Assembly: GCA_965215315.1 (NCBI GenBank)
Contig: CBDCDB010000008.1
Location: forward strand, 620,001 to 684,000
Length of the DNA stretch: 64,000 nucleotides
From: Truepera sp965215315
Lineage (GTDB): Bacteria; Deinococcota; Deinococci; Deinococcales; Trueperaceae
Direction of reading: 5' to 3'
Shown: positions 53,738 through 62,913 of the stretch, piece after piece
Position numbering within the stretch: position 1 is the first letter of the stretch
Layout: every line of letters begins with the position of its first letter
The notes under the pieces: model-generated
Told to the model about the DNA's origin: nothing
Databases searched by the model: none
The model's input: only the letters and a program-made list of their open reading frames with translations
Translations under genes and position numbers: made by a program

Positions 53738-54784
53738 CTACTGCGCTACGGCGTCGTACACACTTTCGTCTACCACATCCCCATATGCGACCGGTTTAGA
53801 GAGCAGGCCGACTTGGTTGAGCAGCTCGACCGAGCGGTCAAAGGCATCTTCATTGAGCGCCCCTACGCTGGTGTCGTCTTCGGGAGAAACGAGTTCAGCG
53901 ACGCGGGCCATCTGCCAGGTCTGGTGAATCTGTGGACTCTGCGTGCTGCCCGACCCGGCGCAGGTGTCACCGCACGACTCCAAAACGATGCCGACAGCTT
54001 CTTCCTGATTGGCGACCGCGTACTCCCAGCCCTTAATCGTCGCACGTAAAAAGCGCTCAGCGACCTCACGACCGGAGACACCTGAACCTTTGAAGTCGGC
54101 GTTCTGCAGCAGTTCGGGCGTGGTGAAAATCAAGTCCTCGAGCAAATCCGCGTCGATTTCAGCGGGGTCGAGCAGGGTCAGCGTATCGAGTCCGTAACCG
54201 AGGCCCACAATCTGATCGAGTTCGTTGTAGGTCATCGCCGAGGCTACGTCAACTTCGTCGGGGAAAACCAAAGACGGATCGAACGCGTAGACGACAGCGT
54301 TTACGTCCGGGTCGGTGACAGTCGGGTCGAGATCAGAGGTGATGTCTTCAGCCGCGAAAACCGCCTGCGCGACGAACTCGTTACCAAACCCCCAGACGCC
54401 CACAGTGCGGCCCGCAAGGTCGGCGAGCGTTTCAATTCCCGAGTCGTTTAGCGCGACCATCCGGTAGCCTGAAGCTTGATAAATCTGCGCGATCTGCACG
54501 ACGTTTAGGCCCTGCTCACGTTGCACCAGCATGTTGGCAATCCAGTCGGTGCCGAAGTCGGCGTTGCCCGAAGCAACCTGTACGGTCGGGTTGACGTTAC
54601 CGCCGTCTAACACGGTGACGTTTAAGCCTTCTTCTTCGTAAAAACCTTTGGACTGCGCGACAAAGTAGCCCGCGAACTGCGCTTGTGGAAACCATTTGGA
54701 CTGAAACGTGACGTCGATGAGGTCTTGAGCTGATGCCAAATTTACGAGTAGCAGCACGCCTAAGCCGAGGGAGATTCGTTTCAT
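53738..54784 (-). CDS. ABC importer substrate-binding protein (NMT1/THI5-like)
   Basis: 348-aa periplasmic binding protein with a cleavable signal (residues 1-19, ending LASAQ). NMT1/THI5-type fold: FQSKWFPQAQFAGYFVAQSK and GFYEEEGLNV near the start, then the SGNADFG and WIANML hinge region. Proteins of this family bind pyrimidines (thiamine precursor HMP), riboflavin or related rings. Last gene of the permease-permease-ATPase block and downstream of pyrimidine catabolism genes, so the ligand is probably uracil, thymine or a hydantoin. ATG with GGAGG upstream. Confidence 0.88.
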   Translation of the reverse strand: MKRISLGLGVLLLVNLASAQDLIDVTFQSKWFPQAQFAGYFVAQSKGFYEEEGLNVTVLDGGNVNPTVQVASGNADFGTDWIANMLVQREQGLNVVQIAQIYQASGYRMVALNDSGIETLADLAGRTVGVWGFGNEFVAQAVFAAEDITSDLDPTVTDPDVNAVVYAFDPSLVFPDEVDVASAMTYNELDQIVGLGYGLDTLTLLDPAEIDADLLEDLIFTTPELLQNADFKGSGVSGREVAERFLRATIKGWEYAVANQEEAVGIVLESCGDTCAGSGSTQSPQIHQTWQMARVAELVSPEDDTSVGALNEDAFDRSVELLNQVGLLSKPVAYGDVVDESVYDAVAQ

Positions 54785-54952
54785 GTTGCCTCCTTAAGTA
54801 CGTTCTGTGAACGTTCTTACAGTGTATCGGGCAGAGTGTACACGTTGCAATGAGGGAAGCGCGAAACATCTATTTTTTACGGCTAAACCTGAGCGGTGTC
54901 AAGTAAAAAGATGGGCTCGAGCCATTTCAAACCTTACACAGCTTCAGCGCCG

Positions 54953-55879
54953 CTAGTCTTCCCTAAACGATGCGTGCCAGCGGGTCGTGCGCCGCTCGGC
55001 CCAAGCAACAACGTTATAGAGGGCGATAGACACAAGGCTCGAGACAAAAATGGCGGCGAACACCACGTCATACGCGCCCCGCCGCGCCGACAAAGAGATA
55101 CGCTGCCCCAATCCTTCCGGTGGCCCCGGAATCAAAAACTCGGCAACGATAACGCTGACAATCGATAAGACGACGGCGAGCCTGAGCGCGTTGAAAAGGT
55201 ACGGCGCAGCGTTCGGTAAACGCAACTTGACGAAGACTTCCCACGGTTTGGCGGCGTAGGCGCGGAGGAGCTCGAGCTTGAGCGCGTCCACCGACAACAG
55301 CCCCTGCACCGTATTGAGCAGCACCGGAAAAAACGTGACGATGACGACGACCGCCGCCTTCGACTCCCAATCGACGCCGAACGCCCGGCCCAAAACCGGA
55401 GCTAGTCCGACAATCGGCACTGCCCCGAACGCCGCTGCCAAGGGTAAAAACCCACGCTGCAAAAAGACGCTGCTCGCCACCCCGATCCCTGCGACGACGC
55501 CCGCTGTAAACCCAACCACGAAGCCGAGCAAAATCTCTTTGACAAACGTTACATAGGCGTCGCGGACGAGCACCGGCAGCGTTGCCGAAAGTGACGCCCA
55601 GACGTCAGTTACGCTCGGAAATATCCCTTTGGGGACGCCGAAGCCGACGACCAGCCCTTGCCACAACAGCAGCAAGACAAAGGGCACTGCCGCCGGAAGC
55701 AAAAGTTGTCCTAGACGTGAGCGTCCGCCCTGTCCCGCACCAATACCGGCGAGCAACAAAAAGACCCAGAACCGGGGCCAATACGTCGGCGTTACGTCGC
55801 CCGTAACCGTCCAGAACGCTCCGGCAAAACCCAGTAGCGTGACGGTCGTAGCCGCGAACGCCTTCAAGAACGCTCCCAC
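54953..55879 (-). CDS. ABC importer permease 2
   Basis: BPD_transp_1 permease, about 308 aa from the GTG at 55879 (the frame is open to 55960 but that part overlaps permease 1). Six or more transmembrane helices plus an N-terminal hydrophobic extension of about 65 residues. The EAA loop reads LLRAYAAKPWEVFVKLRLPN near residue 210. It pairs with permease 1 at the inner membrane and is driven by the ATPase. Its start overlaps the permease 1 stop by 16 nt. Confidence 0.85.
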   Translation of the reverse strand: MGAFLKAFAATTVTLLGFAGAFWTVTGDVTPTYWPRFWVFLLLAGIGAGQGGRSRLGQLLLPAAVPFVLLLLWQGLVVGFGVPKGIFPSVTDVWASLSATLPVLVRDAYVTFVKEILLGFVVGFTAGVVAGIGVASSVFLQRGFLPLAAAFGAVPIVGLAPVLGRAFGVDWESKAAVVVIVTFFPVLLNTVQGLLSVDALKLELLRAYAAKPWEVFVKLRLPNAAPYLFNALRLAVVLSIVSVIVAEFLIPGPPEGLGQRISLSARRGAYDVVFAAIFVSSLVSIALYNVVAWAERRTTRWHASFRED

Positions 55880-57735
55880 GGTGCGATAAAACGTTGCACC
55901 AGACTTACGAGCCCTACCAGCCCAATCCCCAGCAGCGCCGAAATCAACAGCAAAATCCATACGTCCGCAACGTTGCCCGACTGCACCTGCCCCAAAATCT
56001 GAAAGCCCAATCCGCGCCGGTTGTTCGATTCGGTTTCGGCAACTAACGCCCCGACGAGCGCCGCCGCCGCCGCCAGCTTGAGCGAGGTAAATAGAAATGG
56101 CACCGCCGCCGGAAACCGCACTTTGGTAAAAAGTTGCACGGGCGTCGCCGCGTAAGACTTCATCAAATCGAGGGCCAAGGGGTCAACTGAACGCAGCCCT
56201 TTTACGGTACCGACCACAACCGGAAAAAAGGCGATGTACGCGCCGATTAAGGCCGTTGGTAACAAAGATGTTTGGATGGTAATCCCAACATTACCCAAAA
56301 TTAGCAGCAGCACCGGGACAAGCGCGATAATCGGTACGGTTTGTGACGCCACGAGCCACGGCAAGAGGGCACGCTCGAGCGGTCTCACCATCACAAACAG
56401 CACTGCCAGCAGCGTCCCGACTGCAGCACCCAACGCCAGCGCCGAAAGCGTTCCGGCAGCCGTATAGAACACTGCCCGAACGACGTTGCGTTCGTCACCC
56501 AGCGGAAACTTGTTAAAAAACGGGACGACGCGGGCGGCAATCCAGTGCGGGAAAGGCACCGGATGTTGCGGCAACGCGAGAAAACACGCCATCACGTTCG
56601 TCCCGCACCCCGGTTGTGAGTAGATTGTGTAAGCGTCCGTCCAGACGGTTGCACCTGCCGGTGGCGTCTGGGCGAGCAGCACGTCGCCCGTCTCAAAGTC
56701 ACTTAAAAATGCACCCGGATACTGCCGGAGCTGTGCGTTACGGGCAGGCGGCTTAGCAAACGTCACCGTAAAACCGTTCCGCGTGTAAGTTTCACCTTCA
56801 GCTTGCGGTACCCCGTCTACTGTGACGATGCCCTCGGCACTCTCAAACGTGAACGTTGCCCGTTCACCGTCTACCCGCTCTTCGGGGCGTTCGTCGTCAT
56901 CTGAGAGCAGTGTGTTACCGATATAGATGTCATACGGTTCAGTCTCAACGACGGGCGTTTGCGAAAACGTAAAAACGCGGTTTGTCCCGTCTGATTTTCC
57001 TGAAAGGCGCTCAGCTAGTTTGACAACGCTTTTTGCGGCCCGCACCTCACCGGACGGTGGCACGGTGAAAACGACGGTGCTTTCGCGCTCATCCAGAACC
57101 GCATAATCACCCGAAATGCGGCGCAAATCGCTCCCGAAACTCGGCGCTTCGGTAAAGGTCAAAACCTTACCCTGAACCGTGTAATCTGTACCTTCAGCGA
57201 GAACTTCATCATCCAGCAAGATAGGCCCGGACGCGTCGCCAAAAGTAATTATGGTGCGCACATCGTCGGGCGTTTCGGCAGCTGGGGTGGCGCTACCTAC
57301 GGCTAGCATATTCCCAACGTAAAGCGTCAACAGGTCGGGCAAGTCGCCGGGATACTGATAAAGCGTTGACGCTACGGGCGTCAACGTCTCGCCCCAAGTT
57401 ACAAGCGGCGTTTTGGGTTCTACGTCTAGCGTGACGGTTTTGCCTTTTTGGGTGTAAGCTGTATCTAGCAGCGCATCGTCCCGGACGAGTACGCCGTTTT
57501 CGGTTCCGTCAGTGAAAGTCAGGGTGGCAGCGTCACTGAGTCTTTGTGGGGGTTGCGCCGTAACGGTCGCCTTATCCCACTTCCGCAAATCGCGCATGTC
57601 CCGCAGCGCTAAAGGCAAGCCGAACAACAGCGCCAGCGGATACCCGAGTAGAACTAGGGCGGTAAGGACGACTGAAACAGGGAAAAAGGCAGAAGCCCTC
57701 CTTTGCACCCTAGTGCATCCCTTTGAGGGCTTCAC
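55864..57735 (-). CDS. ABC importer permease 1 with large extracytoplasmic repeat domain
   Basis: 623 aa, about twice the usual size. Residues 20-45 form one transmembrane helix. Residues 50-370 form a soluble, presumably periplasmic region. Residues about 395-620 are a normal BPD_transp_1 permease with the EAA loop near 525-549 (MKSYAATPVQLFTKVRFP). The soluble part holds beta repeats at about 70-110, 139-198 and 271-330. The two longer ones share a (L/I)Y(V/I)GN start, TF, a short D-rich turn, AEGxxYTxxG and TFxxxP. These repeats resemble those of phage and surface proteins. No family with this fusion is known to me. Catalytic parts of the transporter are intact. Confidence 0.85.
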   Translation of the reverse strand: MKPSKGCTRVQRRASAFFPVSVVLTALVLLGYPLALLFGLPLALRDMRDLRKWDKATVTAQPPQRLSDAATLTFTDGTENGVLVRDDALLDTAYTQKGKTVTLDVEPKTPLVTWGETLTPVASTLYQYPGDLPDLLTLYVGNMLAVGSATPAAETPDDVRTIITFGDASGPILLDDEVLAEGTDYTVQGKVLTFTEAPSFGSDLRRISGDYAVLDERESTVVFTVPPSGEVRAAKSVVKLAERLSGKSDGTNRVFTFSQTPVVETEPYDIYIGNTLLSDDDERPEERVDGERATFTFESAEGIVTVDGVPQAEGETYTRNGFTVTFAKPPARNAQLRQYPGAFLSDFETGDVLLAQTPPAGATVWTDAYTIYSQPGCGTNVMACFLALPQHPVPFPHWIAARVVPFFNKFPLGDERNVVRAVFYTAAGTLSALALGAAVGTLLAVLFVMVRPLERALLPWLVASQTVPIIALVPVLLLILGNVGITIQTSLLPTALIGAYIAFFPVVVGTVKGLRSVDPLALDLMKSYAATPVQLFTKVRFPAAVPFLFTSLKLAAAAALVGALVAETESNNRRGLGFQILGQVQSGNVADVWILLLISALLGIGLVGLVSLVQRFIAPWERS

Positions 57736-58528
57736 GCACTTCGGTCGTCAGCTCGAAAAAACGCCTTGAGTCCCGCACACTTTCGTCTCTCGGATACGGC
57801 AAATCTACGTCAATGACCCGCTCAATCTTGCCGGGGCGCGCCGTCATCACCACGATGCGGGACGATAAAAAGACCGCCTCGGAAATTGAATGGGTCACGA
57901 ACACGACCGTTTTGTGCGTCTCTTGCCAGATACGCAGGAGTTCGTCGTTCATGCTCTCCCTGGTTATTTCATCCAACGCACCGAAAGGTTCGTCCATCAG
58001 CAAGAGTTTAGGGTCGAAGGCCAACGCCCGCGCTATCGAAACGCGCTGCTGCATCCCGCCGGAGAGTTGAAACGGGTACTGGTTGTGAAAGTCTTGGAGT
58101 CCTACGAGTTTAAGGAGCCGCGCTGCCCGCTCCCGCTGGTCGGCTTTGGAAAACCGCATAATCTCTAAAGGTAACATCACATTTTTAATGACGGTGCGCC
58201 ACTCGTACAACACCGGAGCCTGGAAAACATAGCCGTATTCTCGAGCTTCCCTCGCCTCTCGCGGTGTTTTACCTGCCACTTGAAGTTCGCCCGAAGTCGG
58301 TTCGATAAGGTCGGCAATCAGCCGTAAAAGCGTCGTCTTCCCACATCCTGAAGGGCCGATTAAACTGACAAACTCGCCTGACTGTAGCTCGAGATTCGCG
58401 TTTTGCAGCGCCACCGTCTCCCCTGCTCTGGCTTTATAAACCATCGACAGGTCACGAACCGAAATAACCGCGTCGCTCTCCTGACGCTGGCTCTGACTTT
58501 GCGATTGGACTTGCACCTTTACGTCCAC
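57710..58528 (-). CDS. ABC importer ATPase (NitT/TauT type)
   Basis: 272-aa ATPase of the nitrate/taurine/pyrimidine importer class. Walker A GPSGCGKTTLLR near residues 60-71, Q-loop YVFQAPVLYEWRTVIKN, signature LSGGMQQRVSIARAL, Walker B LLLMDEPFGALDE and H-loop VTHSISEA. Begins with an unusual QSQSQSQRQ run (residues about 7-16) from a short tandem repeat. Its 3' end overlaps the permease 1 start by 26 nt and its GTG overlaps the stop of the upstream small gene by 10 nt, so the block is one operon. Confidence 0.93.
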   Translation of the reverse strand: MDVKVQVQSQSQSQRQESDAVISVRDLSMVYKARAGETVALQNANLELQSGEFVSLIGPSGCGKTTLLRLIADLIEPTSGELQVAGKTPREAREAREYGYVFQAPVLYEWRTVIKNVMLPLEIMRFSKADQRERAARLLKLVGLQDFHNQYPFQLSGGMQQRVSIARALAFDPKLLLMDEPFGALDEITRESMNDELLRIWQETHKTVVFVTHSISEAVFLSSRIVVMTARPGKIERVIDVDLPYPRDESVRDSRRFFELTTEVREALKGMH

Positions 58529-58881
58529 TCACTTACAACGAGGTATAAAGTTGTGGATATTCGGTGCTTGTCAAAAGTAGCCATAAAATTTGACCATGCC
58601 TTAAATTGGACGTCAGTTGCATAGAAAGAAGATTTTTTATCCGACAACGCTTCTGTAAACGGCTGATATGAAAACTTCACAACCGAATAGCCCTCTGGGT
58701 AATGACCTTTTCGTTGATTCGCGTTCAGAGTTTCCTTGACCCGTTTTGGCATTAGTTCAGGCAAAATGTTGCTGTGGATTTCTCCAAGATTTGACAGTTC
58801 GGCTGGTCTTTTTACACTATAGTGTTCAAAAGTTGCCAAAAGAAAACCTGTGGAGTCAACGACGTAGGCTTCTGCCTGCAT
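58519..58881 (-). CDS. Hypothetical protein in pyrimidine operon (120 aa)
   Basis: Not recognised. Soluble, mixed alpha/beta, one of the few genes here without CTCGAG sites and with more A/T-rich codons, so possibly acquired. ATG with GAGG about ten nt upstream. It overlaps the ATPase gene by 10 nt, which ties it to the transporter transcript. It might be a small regulator or a stray insertion between hydantoinase and transporter. Confidence 0.6.
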   Translation of the reverse strand: MQAEAYVVDSTGFLLATFEHYSVKRPAELSNLGEIHSNILPELMPKRVKETLNANQRKGHYPEGYSVVKFSYQPFTEALSDKKSSFYATDVQFKAWSNFMATFDKHRISTTLYLVVSEWT

Positions 58882-58983
58882 TACAGTTGAACCTCAAAAC
58901 ACAACATCTCCAACAACTGAACTGATTTATCGCAAACGACGTAGTTATGGGTTAGATTCAACTGTTCAGGAGAAAAAGAAGGT

Positions 58984-60363
58984 TTAACCATGTATAGTCT
59001 CACGCCGTAAAAACTTACCCCTCGCCTTATCGCCGACAAACTCCCCATCTCTCACCTGAACCGCGCCGCGCACGGTCACAACTTCGGGTCTGCCGTCAAT
59101 CTCAACCCCTTCAAACCCGCTGTAATCGACGTTCATATGCTGTGTTTTAGCAGATAATTTACCCCGATATTCGGGATCGTAAATCACCAAATCCGCGTCA
59201 CTCCCAACTTCGACTGTACCCTTCTTTGGATAGAGGCCAAACAACTTGGCCGCTTGCGTGCTGGCAGCGTCTACAAAACGGTGAATATCTAGGTTGCCCC
59301 TCGAGACCCCGTAGGTATAGAGCAGGTTCACCCGGTCTTCGATTGCCGGGATACCGTTCGGAATCCTGGTAAAGTCGCCCCTGCCCATCGCCTTTTGCGT
59401 CGTATCAAACGGCGCGTGGTCGGTGCCGACGGTGCTGATGTCGCCGCGTTCTAGCGCCTCCCAAAGCACCGCTTGGTTGCGTTTATCGCGTAAGGGCGGG
59501 CTCATCACAAACTTGGCACCCTCAAAATCCGGACGTTCGGCGTAGGTTTTCTCGAGCAGCAGATGCGGAATCACCGCTTCGATAGAGACGTTTACGCCTC
59601 GAGCCTTGGCCTCTAACACCGCGTCTAAGGCCGGTTTACACGACAGATGGACGATATACCCCTTTGCGCCGGTCGCCTCTAAAAACGTCGTGAAGTGATG
59701 CACCCCGTCCGCCTCGACATATTCCGGGCGGCTCGGTTCGTGCCATTCGGGGCCGGTTTTACCTTCAGAGAGAAGTTTTTGCTGCAACTGCGCGACCAAT
59801 TCGGCATTTTCGGTGTGCGCGGTCGTGATTACGCCCAATTCTTTAGCCAGCGTCATCGTATTGTAAAGCCCCTCATCGCCCAAGCTAAACGCACCTTTGT
59901 AGGCTAAAAAGACCTTGAACGACGTTGTACCGTCCGCGACGATTTCACGGAGTTGCGCTTCGGTCTGCTCGTCAAAGCGGGTGACGCCCATGTGAAAGGC
60001 GTAGTCGCACGCGGCGTTGCCTTCAGCTAGAGATTTCCAATGTTTGTAACCTTCTAAAGTATCGTCACTCCCTGCCGGAGCGCACATCTCTATGAAGGTC
60101 GTCGTCCCGCCGATGAGCGCCGCCTGCGAACCGCTAGCGTGCGTGTCTTTGCTGTAGGTACCCATAAACGGCAGGTAGATATGGACGTGCGGATCGATAA
60201 AACCGGGGAAAACGTATTTGCCCGAGGCGTCAATGACCTTGGTGTTTTCAGGAACCTCCAAGTTTTCGCCGATTTCGGTAATCATTTCGTCTTCAATATA
60301 GATGTCGGCTTTGTAACGTTGGTCGGCGGTGATGATGTCGCCGTTTTGAATAAGTAAACCCAC
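58984..60363 (-). CDS. hydA: Dihydropyrimidinase (D-hydantoinase)
   Basis: Zinc amidohydrolase of the cyclic-amidase family, 459 aa, normal length. Metal ligands lie in DPHVHIYLPFMG, in FKVFLAYKG (carboxylated Lys), in HTEN, in VHLSC and in GTDHAPF. It opens the dihydrouracil/dihydrothymine ring (and hydantoins) to the N-carbamoyl beta-amino acid, second step of reductive pyrimidine breakdown. GTG start with a GGAGGAA-type site upstream. Lies between PreTA and the importer. The next enzyme (beta-ureidopropionase) is not in the window. Confidence 0.93.
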   Translation of the reverse strand: MGLLIQNGDIITADQRYKADIYIEDEMITEIGENLEVPENTKVIDASGKYVFPGFIDPHVHIYLPFMGTYSKDTHASGSQAALIGGTTTFIEMCAPAGSDDTLEGYKHWKSLAEGNAACDYAFHMGVTRFDEQTEAQLREIVADGTTSFKVFLAYKGAFSLGDEGLYNTMTLAKELGVITTAHTENAELVAQLQQKLLSEGKTGPEWHEPSRPEYVEADGVHHFTTFLEATGAKGYIVHLSCKPALDAVLEAKARGVNVSIEAVIPHLLLEKTYAERPDFEGAKFVMSPPLRDKRNQAVLWEALERGDISTVGTDHAPFDTTQKAMGRGDFTRIPNGIPAIEDRVNLLYTYGVSRGNLDIHRFVDAASTQAAKLFGLYPKKGTVEVGSDADLVIYDPEYRGKLSAKTQHMNVDYSGFEGVEIDGRPEVVTVRGAVQVRDGEFVGDKARGKFLRRETIHG

Positions 60364-60386
60364 ACGTTCCTCCTAAAGTTACCCGC

Positions 60387-60824
60387 TCATTCTAAATCGC
60401 GGGGATGAACGAAGCTGATGTCGAAGCGTTTGAAATCGTCGCCGTTTAGCGTGAGCAGATTGTCAACATCATGCGCTTTTACGGCGGCAGCTAGCCGCGC
60501 GTCGTGAACCTGTTTGCCTGAAACTTGCTGGGTAGTGACTAGCTCGAGCCAAATTCTAAAAACTTCCGATGTTTCAGGCAAGAGCAAAAAGCTCGCAAGG
60601 AGCCGTTCAACTTCGTCTCTGGTACGTTCGCTGTCCCAGCCGAAACCGTTGGCAGCTAGCGGGCGTGTACCGGTATTCCAAAACTCATAAAGAACTTGAG
60701 GAACGAGGACAGGTTGGTCTCCCTGAACAGTGATTTGCCGAACTGCTCGCCTGACTAGACGATGTTCCTTAGCATTCTCGTCAGCAAGCCGTAAAACAAT
60801 GTTCGTATCGAGAAGGTAGCGCAC
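60387..60824 (-). CDS. PIN-domain toxin (VapC-like)
   Basis: 145-aa PIN-fold ribonuclease of a toxin-antitoxin pair. The acidic residues sit in YLLDTNIVLRLAD (N-terminal Asp), FWNTG, DARLAAAVKAHDVDNLLTLNGDDF (C-terminal Asp pair). PIN toxins cleave tRNA or mRNA and are held inactive by the partner. The GTG start shares its G with the TAG stop of the antitoxin gene upstream. Confidence 0.85.
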   Translation of the reverse strand: MRYLLDTNIVLRLADENAKEHRLVRRAVRQITVQGDQPVLVPQVLYEFWNTGTRPLAANGFGWDSERTRDEVERLLASFLLLPETSEVFRIWLELVTTQQVSGKQVHDARLAAAVKAHDVDNLLTLNGDDFKRFDISFVHPRDLE

Positions 60825-61090
60825 TAATCGTAGACATCGTCTCTGGCATTATAGTTTTCCGGCCAGTTCGCTTCGGTTTTTTGGGTAAACCCTTTCATAA
60901 ACTCGTCAAACGCCCGTGCGCGTTCTTCCGGGTCGCTAATCTCGTGGAGTTTGCGGGGGGCAGGCTCGAGCCTCAGCACCTTTCCTTCACGTTCAACCCG
61001 AAAGTCCGTACCAGGTGGGGCGTCGCCCAGCAACTCTTTGGGGATGGTGACGCTGCCGTCGGGCGCGGTTTTGAGGAGCGTTTTCGTCAT
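60824..61090 (-). CDS. AbrB-like antitoxin
   Basis: 88-aa protein with an AbrB/SpoVT swapped-hairpin start (SVTIPKELLGDAPPGTDFRV), then a VERxGKVLRLEP strand. The acidic tail probably binds the PIN toxin. ATG start. It is the first gene of the TA pair; antitoxins of this kind also repress their own operon. Confidence 0.8.
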   Translation of the reverse strand: MTKTLLKTAPDGSVTIPKELLGDAPPGTDFRVEREGKVLRLEPAPRKLHEISDPEERARAFDEFMKGFTQKTEANWPENYNARDDVYD

Positions 61091-61138
61091 GGTGCGAGTA
61101 TACTCCGGCGCATTTATCTGTCTCCTCGAGCGAAAAGC

Positions 61139-61558
61139 CTAGCTGCGGACAACATCATGGTCTAGGTAGGTAATAACATCCGTTTCCGGATTGGTTCCGA
61201 TGGTCAAGATAACCGCAGATTCTTGCGAGCGGTTAAACAGCATATGTGGCTGTCCATGCAAAGGCTTGAAACCTATGATGTCACCGGGTTCCAAAACCGT
61301 TACTTCGTCCCCCACATAAACCGACGGCGTTCCCGAGAGTACATAGAACAACTCTTCTTTTTCGCTGTGACGGTGAAACCCCGAAGCGCGGTGGCCCGGC
61401 AACAGAACTTCTTGATGAATCAGCAGTTGCGTAAATCCGAAAGCGTCTGAAAATGACCGCGCCAGCGTAAGTTTCTCCCCCGTTCTAGCTACGACGAGTT
61501 CTTGTTCAGGCAAATCTGCAACGTTGATAACAGCTCCCTCAGGTGCTTCAGACTTCAT
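61139..61558 (-). CDS. Cupin-domain protein
   Basis: About 139 aa from the ATG at 61558, which shares its A with the TGA stop of preA (TGATG), so translation is coupled; a longer frame would lie inside preA. Single cupin barrel: GHRASGFHRHSEKEELFYVLSG (two His, Glu), PGDIIGFKPLHGQPH (third His), a metal-binding set. Role in the pathway is not defined; cupins in such operons may be isomerases, lyases or sensors. Confidence 0.78.
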   Translation of the reverse strand: MKSEAPEGAVINVADLPEQELVVARTGEKLTLARSFSDAFGFTQLLIHQEVLLPGHRASGFHRHSEKEELFYVLSGTPSVYVGDEVTVLEPGDIIGFKPLHGQPHMLFNRSQESAVILTIGTNPETDVITYLDHDVVRS

Positions 61559-62913
61559 CAGTGAATCTCGATGCCTTTTGCCGCCCGGTAACGCTCCATC
61601 TCGTCCCACTGACTCGTCACTTCCGGCTGTTGCGCCGTAATTTCGCCCCAAGTTACGGAATCTCTGCCCGAAGGCATTTCAATCATCGAAATACAACCGT
61701 CCACCGGACACACTAACGAGCAGAGGTTACAGCCCACGCAGTCGTCTTCACGCACCACAGGTTGCGCCTTGACCTCGCCGCGATACGTCGCCGGGTCGAT
61801 TTTCGCGCCGTCTACACTCAGGTCGATACATTGATGCGCCCCTTCATCACACGCCACGTAACAGAGGTTGCAGTTGATACAGGTACTTTCGTCGATACGC
61901 GCGACGACTTTGTACGACAGGTCGAGTTCATTAAAGGGTGAGTAGCGCGGAGCCGCTGCGCCGATGATTTCTTGAACACTAGCAGCGCCTTTGTCGTCAA
62001 GCCAGTTTGAAAGCCCGTCGCTCAGGTCTTCGATGAGGCGAAAGCCGTAGTGCATCACCGCCGTGCAGACCTGCAAACTCGTCGCACCTAAAAGGAGAAA
62101 TTCGGCGGCGTCGCGCCACGTTTGAATGCCCCCCATCCCAGAAATTGGCACTTGATAGCGCTGCGTTTCAGGGAGCTGCATGACCTCGCTGAGCATACTG
62201 AGCGCAATCGGTTTGACGGCTGGCCCTGCGTAACCACCGTGTCCGCCTTTACCGCCAACATTGGGCTGGAGCTGGAACGAATCCAAATCCACGCCGACCA
62301 CCGAGTTGATGGTGTTAATCAGGGACAAGGCGTTGGCTTGTCCGTCGATGGCAGCCCGCGCAGGCACCTTGATGTCGGTGATGTTGGGCGTCAGTTTGAC
62401 GATGACCGGTATACTCGCCGCTGACGTGACCCATTCGGTAATCATCGTGCAGTATTCCGGAACCTGCCCGACAGCTGAACCCATCCCGCGTTCACTCATC
62501 CCGTGTGGACACCCGTAGTTGAGTTCGATGGCGTCTGCGCCGGTATCTTCAATGCGTTTTACGGCGTCGGCCCAAACTTTCGGGTCGGACTCGAACATTG
62601 CGGAGACGACGACCGCCCGGTCGGGCCAGAGCCGTTTGACCTCAGCAATTTCGCGTAGGTTTACGTCTAGCGGCCGGTCGGAAATCAGCTCGATATTGTT
62701 GATAGCGGCGAGCTTGTTACCGTTGTATTCCCAGCCGCCGTACCGCGACGAAACGTTCAGAACAGGTGTGCCGATGGTCTTCCAGACTGCGCCGCCCCAA
62801 CCGTATTCAAACGCTTTGTTGATTTGATAGGCTGTGTTCGTCGGTGGAGCCGAAGCGAGCCAGAACGGGTTGGGGCTTTTGACGCCACAAAAATTAGTAC
62901 TTAGGTCAGCCAC
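61558..62913 (-). CDS. preA: NAD-dependent dihydropyrimidine dehydrogenase, subunit PreA
   Basis: 451 aa. The N-terminal FMN barrel of DHOD type (NFCGVKSPNPFWLASAPPTN; YGCPHGMSERGMG) is followed by two 4Fe-4S motifs, CINCNLCYVACDEGAHQC and CVGCNLCSLVCPVDGC. With PreT it reduces uracil/thymine to the dihydro form. GTG start shares the G of the TAG stop of the DUF29 gene (TAGTG). Confidence 0.93.
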   Translation of the reverse strand: MADLSTNFCGVKSPNPFWLASAPPTNTAYQINKAFEYGWGGAVWKTIGTPVLNVSSRYGGWEYNGNKLAAINNIELISDRPLDVNLREIAEVKRLWPDRAVVVSAMFESDPKVWADAVKRIEDTGADAIELNYGCPHGMSERGMGSAVGQVPEYCTMITEWVTSAASIPVIVKLTPNITDIKVPARAAIDGQANALSLINTINSVVGVDLDSFQLQPNVGGKGGHGGYAGPAVKPIALSMLSEVMQLPETQRYQVPISGMGGIQTWRDAAEFLLLGATSLQVCTAVMHYGFRLIEDLSDGLSNWLDDKGAASVQEIIGAAAPRYSPFNELDLSYKVVARIDESTCINCNLCYVACDEGAHQCIDLSVDGAKIDPATYRGEVKAQPVVREDDCVGCNLCSLVCPVDGCISMIEMPSGRDSVTWGEITAQQPEVTSQWDEMERYRAAKGIEIH

